DNA of 14,089 nt from Lysobacter_C sp966210725 (GTDB lineage: Bacteria; Pseudomonadota; Gammaproteobacteria; Xanthomonadales; Xanthomonadaceae): NCBI GenBank assembly GCA_966210725.1, contig CBIHLN010000067.1, positions 1 to 14,089 of the forward strand, given 5' to 3'. Both the position numbers and the translations under genes were made by a program. Under the pieces are notes generated by a model. It saw only the letters and a program-made list of their open reading frames with translations, was not told where the DNA came from and ran no database searches. Each line of letters begins with the position of its first letter. Position 1 is the first letter of the stretch. Shown here piece by piece: positions 1 to 7,664 of the stretch.

Positions 1-223
1 GACCTACACCTGCCAGGGCTGCCACGGCATCGATGGCTACAAGAACGCCTACCCGAATTTCCACGTGCCCAAGATCGGCGGCCAGTCGGCGCAGTACCTG
101 CGAAACGCGCTGACCGACTACAAGAACGGCACGCGCAACCACCCGACCATGCAGGCGCAGGCGCAGAGCTTTTCGGAGCAGGACATCGCCGACATCGCCG
201 CGTTCCTTTCGAACCTGAAGTAA
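1..223 (+). CDS. Class I c-type cytochrome, C-terminal part (5' end outside window)
   Basis: The window opens inside this gene; codons read from base 2 and end at TAA 221-223, giving about 73 residues. A CQGCH haem c attachment motif is encoded at 11-25, and a Met in the NHPTMQAQ stretch is the likely sixth haem ligand. The tail (QDIADIAAFLSNL) is the usual C-terminal helix of small class I cytochromes c. Such proteins carry electrons in the periplasm. The next gene, 11 bases downstream on the same strand, encodes a similar single-haem protein, so the two are probably co-transcribed and related by duplication. The N-terminus, any signal peptide and any second haem domain lie outside the window, so the subtype (for example c4 or c5-like) cannot be fixed. 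Confidence 0.85.
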   Translation, partial: TYTCQGCHGIDGYKNAYPNFHVPKIGGQSAQYLRNALTDYKNGTRNHPTMQAQAQSFSEQDIADIAAFLSNLK

Positions 224-234
224 GCGAGCCGACC

Positions 235-687
235 ATGACGTCCAAGACGACCCCCCGCACCACCACGGGCGCCGCGATGATCGTGCTGGCCGCGACGCTC
301 GCCCTGTCCGCCTGCTCCTCGCCGGAAACGCCGCCGGAGGGCGAAGCCGCCGCCGCGCCGACCTCCTCGTCCGCGGGACTGCCCGCCGGCAACATCGCCG
401 CCGGAGAGCAGTTGGCCAGCACCAAGGGCGCGGCCACCGGCCAGTCCTGCATCGACTGCCACGGCGCCGACGGCAACGCGCCGATCGACGCGACCTACCC
501 CAAACTCGGCGGCCAGTACTACGACTATCTGGCCCATGCGCTGGAGCAGTACCGCGACGGGCAGCGCGAGCATGCCCTGATGTCGAGCCAGGCCGCCGGC
601 CTCACCGACCAGCAGATCTCCGACCTGGCCGTGTACTTCGGTTCGCGCGACGCACAGCTGACCACATTGGAAGGCGCGCACAACTGA
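235..687 (+). CDS. Single-haem class I cytochrome c, predicted lipoprotein
   Basis: A 150-residue protein. Residues 1-27 form a lipoprotein signal peptide: charged start, hydrophobic stretch, then lipobox LSAC with Cys27 as the lipidation site. A low-complexity Ala/Pro/Ser/Glu linker (about 28-52) follows, then a compact cytochrome domain with haem motif CIDCH at 72-76, a YPKLGGQ segment at 88-94 and likely axial Met116. It should be a membrane-tethered periplasmic electron carrier. The ATG lies 11 bases after the upstream cytochrome stop, with only a weak ribosome site, which suggests coupling to that gene. An intrinsic terminator follows 23 bases after the stop and ends the unit. The electron donor and acceptor cannot be told from sequence. 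The family call is firm; the exact class is not. Confidence 0.88.
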   Translation: MTSKTTPRTTTGAAMIVLAATLALSACSSPETPPEGEAAAAPTSSSAGLPAGNIAAGEQLASTKGAATGQSCIDCHGADGNAPIDATYPKLGGQYYDYLAHALEQYRDGQREHALMSSQAAGLTDQQISDLAVYFGSRDAQLTTLEGAHN

Positions 688-710
688 CGCCGCTCCAGAA
701 GGCACCGAGA

Positions 711-739
711 AAAAGCCCGCCAAGCAGCGGGCTTTTTTT
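711..739. terminator. Bidirectional intrinsic terminator between convergent genes
   Basis: AAAAGCCCGC (711-720) pairs with GCGGGCTTTT (727-736) around a six-base loop. On the plus strand the hairpin runs into seven Ts (733-739); on the minus strand it runs into five Ts (complement of the As at 710-714). It can therefore end both the cytochrome unit (+) and the lipoprotein gene arriving from 819 (-). Confidence 0.9.
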
Positions 740-818
740 CTGGGCTCGATTTCCTACGGCAGGGGTCTGCATCAGGCGCTTGGACGGCACCAACGTCAGC
801 AGGTCGTGTGGGTTCACG

Positions 819-1283
819 TCACAGGCGCCGCTCCCAGCGCGCACTTGTCAGGCGCCATCGGTCGCCCTCCTCGCGCCAGCCGGTGACGACCTCCTGCACG
901 CGCGCCGATTGCGGCACGACGCCGGAGCCGCCCGTCATTACGGCGTTGAACCGTACCGTGGCGTGGCCGTCCCGCAGTTCGATGTCCGGCGGCCCCAGCG
1001 TCACGCCGACGTTGCGGTAGCGGCGCAGCAGCACCCGTGCCAGGCGCCGCGCGCCGTCGCGGTCCATGCCGTCCGGTCCAATGAAGTCCTCCGCCAGATG
1101 CGTGGACAGGGCGGCGGCGTCGCGCTGCTCGATGGCCGACTGCACGCCGCCCATCGCCTCGCGCAGGCGCTGCTCTGGAGGGTAGGCCGCGCATGCGGCG
1201 AGGACACTCCACGCAGCCAGCAGGGCGACGACCCGCGTGGCCTGGCGCAGTCGTGATACCGCCTTGTGGAGGATCGATTGCAT
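819..1283 (-). CDS. NTF2/SnoaL-like small lipoprotein
   Basis: A 154-residue protein starting at ATG 1283, chosen because a good ribosome site (AAGGGAG) lies just upstream; an ATG 33 bases further up is a poorer choice. The first 31 residues are a lipoprotein signal with lipobox LAAC (Cys31). The rest resembles NTF2-like/SnoaL-like (DUF4440-type) alpha-beta cone proteins: a helix with QSAIEQRDAAALSTHLAEDF, a middle with GPPDIELRDGHATVRFNAVM, and a closing strand GDRWRLTSARWERRL. These folds bind small ligands or act as stress or assembly proteins, and no catalytic residues can be assigned here. The gene diverges from rpfB with 189 bases between start codons. Reading frames extending further upstream across rpfB are antisense artefacts. 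A link to DSF signalling is possible only by position. Confidence 0.8.
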   Translation of the reverse strand: MQSILHKAVSRLRQATRVVALLAAWSVLAACAAYPPEQRLREAMGGVQSAIEQRDAAALSTHLAEDFIGPDGMDRDGARRLARVLLRRYRNVGVTLGPPDIELRDGHATVRFNAVMTGGSGVVPQSARVQEVVTGWREEGDRWRLTSARWERRL

Positions 1284-1433
1284 CGTCGCCACTCCCTTCT
1301 TGCGTTGAGACGCCATGCTGCCACGGACGTGCAGTGGCGCGCCTTGCCAGCCCCTAGAGCCTATGCTCCAATCGAAGGGCTCCGTACGCCGTCGCATGCG
1401 CCCGCGGGCCGCAGAGCGGTGTCGACCGGCCGC

Positions 1434-1453
1434 TTTCGATACGCATACCGAAA
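1434..1453. promoter_or_regulatory. 20-bp near-palindrome upstream of rpfB (possible operator)
   Basis: TTTCGATACGCATACCGAAA matches its own reverse complement at 16 of 20 positions, with perfect 5-base outer arms (TTTCG/CGAAA). It ends 19 bases before the rpfB ATG, just ahead of the ribosome site AAGGGGA (1461-1467). The spacing and symmetry suit a dimeric regulator, but I do not recognise a known operator. I found no confident -35/-10 pair in the 1284-1472 divergent spacer. Confidence 0.35.
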
Positions 1454-1472
1454 CACACCCAAGGGGATCGCA

Positions 1473-3137
<1,665 letters not shown>

Positions 3138-3165
3138 CGCACCGTCGCGGGTCCGTGGTGCCCCG

Positions 3166-3189
3166 AGGCCCCTCCATGAGGGGCCTTTT
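3166..3189 (+). terminator. Intrinsic terminator between rpfB and rpfF
   Basis: AGGCCCCT (3166-3173) and AGGGGCCT (3179-3186) form a perfect 8-base stem with a five-base loop, followed by a short T run (TTTT at 3186-3189, the first T being the last stem base). It lies 28 bases after the rpfB stop and about 117 bases before the rpfF start. The T tract is short, so read-through is plausible. Confidence 0.75.
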
Positions 3190-3306
3190 CATTGCCCCTA
3201 TCTTTTTCATGCACGGTTCATGCCCGGGTGTAGCATCGCCGCGTGGGCTTCACCCAGCCGCCCGCGCCCACCATGCCTGCGGACGGCCATCCCCGAGGAC
3301 CGCACC

Positions 3307-4179
3307 ATGAGCAGCCAGATCGAGAAACTCCCCCGCGCCCGTTCCTACCCCACCCTGCGCGTCGAATCCGACGCCCAGGGCGACGCCCACTGGCTTTACA
3401 TGCATGCCGACGCCGGACATGGAACCCGGCCCTGTTTCCGAACCGAACTCATGGACGACATGTGGAGTTACCTCTCCTCCATCACCCTGCGCGATGCCCA
3501 GCGCCAGGCTGGGCGGCTGCGGCACGTCGTGCTGGCCTCCGACGCCGGCGCCTTCAACCTCGGCGGCGACCTGGCGCTGTTTGCCCGGCTGATCCGGGAC
3601 AACAACCGCGAACGCCTGCTCGATTACGCGCGCCGATGTGTCGACGGCGTGCATCACTTCCATACCGGACTGGGCGGCGATGTCCGCACGATTGCGCTGG
3701 TGCAGGGCGACGCGCTGGGCGGCGGCCTCGAGTTGGCGCTGTCCTGCCATACCATCGTGGCCGAGGAAGGCGTCGACATGGGATTGCCGGAAGTGCTGTT
3801 CGGCCTGTTCCCGGGCATGGGCGCGTACTCCTTCCTGTGCAAGCGCGTCACCCCGCAGATGGCCGAGAAGATCATCCTGGAAGGCCGCATCTACAGCAGC
3901 GACGAGCTGTTCCGGCTGGGCGTGGTGGACGTGCTCGTGCCCAAGGGCGAAGGCACCGCTGCCGTCAACGACGTCATCCGGCAACAGCAACGCACGCCGC
4001 ATGCGTACCTGGCGCTCAACGCCGTGCGCGGCATTGCGCAGCCCGTCGGCTACGACGAGCTGATGGGCATCACCGAAGTCTGGGTGGACACCGCGCTTGC
4101 GCTGGGCGAGAAGTCGCTGCGGACCATGGACCGAATCGTCCGCGCGCAGGAACGCCGCACGGGGGCGCTGAACGTCTGA
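3307..4179 (+). CDS. rpfF: DSF synthase RpfF (crotonase-fold thioesterase/dehydratase)
   Basis: A 290-residue enoyl-CoA hydratase/isomerase-fold protein. In Xanthomonas, RpfF dehydrates 3-hydroxyacyl-ACP and cleaves the thioester to release cis-2-unsaturated fatty acids of the DSF family. The start at 3307 is set by GAGGA eight bases upstream. Oxyanion-hole segments are FNLGGD (83-88) and GDALGGGLE (134-142). The two glutamates match the catalytic pair reported in X. campestris RpfF (E141/E161), shifted by one: Glu142 (in GGGLE) and Glu162 (in GLPEVLFG). Length agrees with the family (about 289). The neighbours are rpfB upstream and rpfC converging from downstream. In related bacteria RpfC binds and restrains RpfF at low cell density. 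The motifs look intact. A generic enoyl-CoA hydratase is made unlikely by the rpfBFCG context and by the N-terminal extension ending in SYPTLRVE. Confidence 0.95.
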   Translation: MSSQIEKLPRARSYPTLRVESDAQGDAHWLYMHADAGHGTRPCFRTELMDDMWSYLSSITLRDAQRQAGRLRHVVLASDAGAFNLGGDLALFARLIRDNNRERLLDYARRCVDGVHHFHTGLGGDVRTIALVQGDALGGGLELALSCHTIVAEEGVDMGLPEVLFGLFPGMGAYSFLCKRVTPQMAEKIILEGRIYSSDELFRLGVVDVLVPKGEGTAAVNDVIRQQQRTPHAYLALNAVRGIAQPVGYDELMGITEVWVDTALALGEKSLRTMDRIVRAQERRTGALNV

Positions 4180-4200
4180 AGCACGAGGGTGCGGCGCGGC

Positions 4201-4217
4201 GCCGGACACCGTCCGGC
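4201..4217. other. Hairpin between convergent rpfF and rpfC
   Basis: GCCGGAC (4201-4207) and GTCCGGC (4211-4217) form a perfect 7-base stem with a three-base loop, in the 72-base gap between the rpfF stop and the rpfC stop. There is no T run on either strand, so it is not a canonical intrinsic terminator. It may protect the 3' end of either message. No other terminator is seen in this gap. Confidence 0.5.
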
Positions 4218-4251
4218 CTGCCGCCACGCCATCGGGGACTCCAAGGGGAAC

Positions 4252-6474
4252 TCAGGACGGGGAGCGCTCGCCGCTGCCGCTCGCACCACGCGCGCGATCA
4301 CGGGCTTCGAGCGCCGACCTTCCCTGCACCAGCCGCTCGCGCAGCTGCGCCAACCGCGCCTGCCACTCCTGCGCCAGCTGCCAGTCCGGCAGCTGCATCA
4401 GTTCGCCACTGACCGCGGCCAGCTTGATCAGGCCCAGGTTGCTGGACACGCCCTTCAACGCGTGGGCGTGCTCGCGCGCCCGATCGTGCTGCCCGGCACC
4501 TGCGGCATCGGAGAACGCCACCACGCATGCCTCGGCATCCCGCAGGCACTGGCTGATGAACTCGCGTTCGAAAGCCTCGCCCATGCCAAGCGATTCGAGT
4601 TCGTCGAGCACCCCCGGATCGAATACGCCATCAATCGACACCTTGGTCGTGCGGCCGTCCTCGTGCGATGCGTTCGGCATGGGCATGCCCGCGTCGATCC
4701 GGCTGTTGGAGGCGATCTCCGCCAGCGTGTCCAGCAGGCGCGGCGTCGACACCGGCTTGGCCAGGAATGCCCGTGCGCCGGCTTGCTCACACGCCTGGAT
4801 GGAGGCCGGCGTGACGTCCGCACTCAGCACCACGACCGGCGTGCGACGGCCGCCACCGGCTTCGAGGATGCGCAGCTGACGCAGCAGATCCAGCCCACTG
4901 AGGCCCGGCATGTGCAGGTCGACGATGACCGTGTCGTAGTCCGACAGCTCCAGCGCGTCGAGGACTTCCTCGCCGCCTTCCACGCAGGTCACGCGGTGAC
5001 CGGCCTTCTGCAGCAGGCGCTGCACGACCATGCGGTTGGCGGCGTGGTCGTCGGCCACCAGGACATGCAGGCTGCGCACGCGGGCGCGGTGGCGCAGGAA
5101 CGGATCCGAGAACGCGATGACGTTTTCCGGGCTCTCGACCGCGCCTGCCGAGGTCGCATCGGCCAAGGGCGAGCGCCGGGGCGGTGCGGCCGCAGCGGTC
5201 GTCTGGGCAGGCTTCGTGGCACGGTCGAACGGCAGTTCCACCCAGAACCGGCTGCCACGGTTTTCCGTGCTTTCGAACCCGATGCTCCCGCCCATCGCCT
5301 CCGCCAGGCCCTTGGCGATCGTGGTGCCCAGGCCGGTGCCGCCATGCCGGCGGGCCAGGCTGACATCGGCCTGTTCGAAGGCCTCGAACAGGCGGTGCTG
5401 CGCGGCCACCGGAACGCCCACGCCGGTGTCCGTGACGGTAAACCGCAGCCGCAGGCGGTCCGCCGACGCGTCCACCACGCCGACCTCCAGCTGGACCGAC
5501 CCCTCGTCGGTGAACTTCACCGCGTTGCCCGCCAGGTTGAGCAGCACCTGCCGCAGGTGGCCGACGTCGCCGCGCAGGGTGGCCGGCACGTCGTCCGCCA
5601 CGGTCTGCTGGTAGCGCAATTTCTTGGCGCGGGCCTGGGGTTGCAGGATGAGCCCGATGTTCTCCACGAGCTCCTGCGGGTCGAACTCGACCACGTTGAG
5701 CTTCAGCTTGCCGGCCTCGATCGCCGAAATGTCCAGCACGTCCTCGACCAGCGCCAGCAGGCTCCGGGTGGACGCCTGGATGGTGTTGAGGCACTCCCGC
5801 TGCTCGGCGTCCAGGCGCGTGGTCGCCAGCAGCTCGGACATGCCGGCCAGGCCGTTGAGGGGCGTGCGGAACTCGTGGCTCATGTTCGCCAGGAACCGGC
5901 TCTTGGCCTCGTTGGCGCGCCGAGCCTCGTCGGTGGCACGGGTCAGGGCACGCAGCAAACCCGACAGATAGGACGGAATGGCCACCAGCCCCAGCAGCAG
6001 TCCGACCGCCAGCACGCGGTTGTCGTGCCAGTAGCTGTTGAAGGCGATGACACTGCCGAAGCTGGCAAAAGCGGCGGCGACGGCAATCACCAGGTAACGG
6101 TTGCCGAAGCGCAGGCCGTTACCCACCGTGACCCACATCAGGATCACGTACACCCAGGCCAGCGGCTCGCCGATGCGGATCATCGCCAGCGCCATCAGGC
6201 CATAGTCGGCCACCATGCCGATGCCGCGGCGCAGGTGCGACCTGCCCGGGCGCGCGATGATCCACGCCAGCAGCACGCCGCCGACGGTGAAGCCGGTGGC
6301 GACCATGGCCAGCACATCCGCGTAGGCCGCACGGTCCAGCGTGCCGCCGGCGCCCCGCACCAGCATGTAGACCAGCACCACCGCCAGCACGATCAGGCGG
6401 ATGGTCGCCTGTCCATGCTCGCTGTCCTCGCGCTGCGAGAGTCGGGTCTTCAGCCAGGACAGGTGACGTTTCAT
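4252..6474 (-). CDS. rpfC: Hybrid sensor histidine kinase RpfC (DSF sensor)
   Basis: A 740-residue membrane hybrid kinase. A short polar N-terminus (about 1-22, with D17 S18 E19 and Q22) is followed by five or six hydrophobic segments (about 24-173). Next come a HisKA domain with SHEFRTPL (phospho-acceptor His200), a HATPase with N box LNLAGNAVKF (Asn317), DTGVGV (349-354) and GGTGLG (378-383), a receiver domain with Asp519 (VDLHMPG), and a C-terminal Hpt domain with His671 (HALKGVSSNLG). These correspond to H198, D512 and H657 as I recall them for X. campestris RpfC. By family knowledge it binds DSF, relays phosphate to RpfG, and sequesters RpfF at low density. The ATG is four bases after the rpfG stop, so translation is probably coupled. 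Frames extending upstream into rpfG are shadows. No rpfH precedes it. Confidence 0.95.
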   Translation of the reverse strand: MKRHLSWLKTRLSQREDSEHGQATIRLIVLAVVLVYMLVRGAGGTLDRAAYADVLAMVATGFTVGGVLLAWIIARPGRSHLRRGIGMVADYGLMALAMIRIGEPLAWVYVILMWVTVGNGLRFGNRYLVIAVAAAFASFGSVIAFNSYWHDNRVLAVGLLLGLVAIPSYLSGLLRALTRATDEARRANEAKSRFLANMSHEFRTPLNGLAGMSELLATTRLDAEQRECLNTIQASTRSLLALVEDVLDISAIEAGKLKLNVVEFDPQELVENIGLILQPQARAKKLRYQQTVADDVPATLRGDVGHLRQVLLNLAGNAVKFTDEGSVQLEVGVVDASADRLRLRFTVTDTGVGVPVAAQHRLFEAFEQADVSLARRHGGTGLGTTIAKGLAEAMGGSIGFESTENRGSRFWVELPFDRATKPAQTTAAAAPPRRSPLADATSAGAVESPENVIAFSDPFLRHRARVRSLHVLVADDHAANRMVVQRLLQKAGHRVTCVEGGEEVLDALELSDYDTVIVDLHMPGLSGLDLLRQLRILEAGGGRRTPVVVLSADVTPASIQACEQAGARAFLAKPVSTPRLLDTLAEIASNSRIDAGMPMPNASHEDGRTTKVSIDGVFDPGVLDELESLGMGEAFEREFISQCLRDAEACVVAFSDAAGAGQHDRAREHAHALKGVSSNLGLIKLAAVSGELMQLPDWQLAQEWQARLAQLRERLVQGRSALEARDRARGASGSGERSPS

Positions 6475-6478
6475 CGGC

Positions 6479-7537
6479 TTAATCCATGCCTTTCCGCGGC
6501 GCCCGGGTGGCGAAGCGCGCGCAGATATCCTCGAGTCGGGCGCGGTTGCGCACCAGCGCATCCACGCAGCGTGGGTCGAACAGACGACCCTTCTGTGCGT
6601 ACAGGTACCCCAGCGCCGCATCGATGTCCCAGGCCTCCTTGTAGGGGCGTTGGGAAATGAGCGCATCGAACACATCGGCCACCGCCACGATGCGGGCTTC
6701 CAGCGGAATCTCCTCGCCGACCAGACCGTCCGGGTAGCCGCTGCCGTCGAAGCGTTCGTGGTGGCGCAGCGCGATGACCGCGCCGGTCTGGATGAAGCGG
6801 TTCTGGCTGTCGGCCAGCAGCTCGTGGCCGATGCGGGGATGCCGGCGCATGACCGCCGTTTCCTCGTCGTCAAGCGGACCGGGCTTCAGCAGGACAGCGT
6901 CGGGGATGGCGATCTTGCCGATGTCGTGCAACGGCGCGGCCATCTCGATCATCCGCACCTCGTCCTCGAACATCCCGAGCTGCTCGGCGATCAGGCCGGC
7001 GACGTGCGCCATCCGCTCAAGGTAGACGCTGGTACCGCTGTCGCGGTATTCGATCGCGCGCGCCAGGCGCGCCAGCGTCTCGCGCTCGCGCTCCTCGACT
7101 TCGTGCATGCTCGACAGCAGGCGCTGCTCCAGCGACAGGGCGCGCTGCTTGACGTTCTCGGACTGCTGGCGCAACTGCAGCAGATTGCGGCAACGGGCGC
7201 GCAGTTCGCGCGGCCGCACCGGCTTGACCAGGAAGTCGATGACCCCCGCATCCAGCGCCGCCTGGCGCACCGGCTCGTCGCCGACCACCGTGACCAGGAT
7301 GATGGGGATGTCGCGGTGCAGCGGCCGGCGTCGGAAGCGGCGGGCGAACTCCAGCCCGTCGATGCCCGGCATCCGGTAGTCCAGCAGGAGCAGGTCCGGC
7401 TGGTTGGCCTCGCACCAGTTCAGGCCCGCCTCGGACTCACCGAAATCGTGCACCGAGAGCTCGGGCGCGATGTCCTCGATGATGTGGCGCAGCATGGTGC
7501 GCGCCGAAGTCTGGTCATCGACGATGACGACGTTCAC
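6479..7537 (-). CDS. rpfG: Response regulator RpfG, HD-GYP cyclic-di-GMP phosphodiesterase
   Basis: A 352-residue two-domain regulator. The N-terminal receiver (about 1-120) has acidic residues D7 and D8, phospho-acceptor Asp53 (LLLDYRMPG) and Lys105 (FLVKP). A helical linker (about 121-150) leads to an HD-GYP domain with HDIGKIAIP (His204/Asp205), HHERFDGSGYPDG (259-271, GYP at 267-269) and VADVFDAL (286-293). It degrades cyclic-di-GMP when phosphorylated through RpfC, turning DSF signal into changes in virulence, biofilm or antibiotic genes. The start is GTG 7537: an in-frame TAG lies three codons upstream, so no longer form is possible, although the ribosome site is weak. The protein is somewhat shorter than X. 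campestris RpfG (about 378). It is the first gene of an rpfG-rpfC operon, 126 bases downstream of lysS. Confidence 0.95.
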   Translation of the reverse strand: MNVVIVDDQTSARTMLRHIIEDIAPELSVHDFGESEAGLNWCEANQPDLLLLDYRMPGIDGLEFARRFRRRPLHRDIPIILVTVVGDEPVRQAALDAGVIDFLVKPVRPRELRARCRNLLQLRQQSENVKQRALSLEQRLLSSMHEVEERERETLARLARAIEYRDSGTSVYLERMAHVAGLIAEQLGMFEDEVRMIEMAAPLHDIGKIAIPDAVLLKPGPLDDEETAVMRRHPRIGHELLADSQNRFIQTGAVIALRHHERFDGSGYPDGLVGEEIPLEARIVAVADVFDALISQRPYKEAWDIDAALGYLYAQKGRLFDPRCVDALVRNRARLEDICARFATRAPRKGMD

Positions 7538-7583
7538 GCCAGCCTATCCATGGGTTGTGGTCCCCCTCGACTGTTCCGCCCTG

Positions 7584-7612
7584 AGCATACCCCCGCCGTC
7601 AATTTCTTGACA
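7584..7612 (-). promoter_or_regulatory. Candidate rpfG promoter with overlapping inverted repeat
   Basis: On the minus strand a -35-like TGTCAA (7612-7607) and a -10-like TATGCT (7589-7584) are spaced 17 bases apart, 46 bases before the rpfG GTG. A perfect inverted repeat, GTCAA-N4-TTGAC (7598-7611), covers the -35 and could be an operator. Matches to consensus are partial. Confidence 0.35.
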
Positions 7613-7652
7613 GCGGCCTCCCCTGCACTTCCAGTTGCCGGGATCGATGCAA

Positions 7653-7664
7653 ACGGCATGCCGT
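7653..7664. other. 12-bp perfect palindrome overlapping the lysS stop
   Basis: ACGGCATGCCGT at 7653-7664 is a perfect palindrome whose last base is the final base of the lysS stop codon as read on the minus strand. It could form a short hairpin at the end of the lysS message. No T run follows, so it is not a canonical terminator, and read-through from lysS into rpfG is possible. Confidence 0.3.

Noticed and set aside
1354..1379. TTGCCA...TATGCT as an rpfB promoter
   Set aside because: The hexamers are only about 12 bases apart, too close for a sigma-70 promoter.
1266..1472. N-terminal extension of rpfB by 69 codons
   Set aside because: FadD homology begins at ATG 1473, which has a clear ribosome site; the extension overlaps the divergent lipoprotein start.
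4189..6660. A long plus-strand open frame (about 820 codons) opposite rpfC
   Set aside because: It is antisense to a protein with all kinase, receiver and Hpt motifs, has low-complexity Arg/His/Gln/Ala composition typical of shadow frames in GC-rich DNA, and no recognisable domain.
7607..7635. Perfect TTGACA -35 on the plus strand
   Set aside because: No -10 at proper spacing and no plus-strand gene downstream; it is one arm of the inverted repeat before rpfG.
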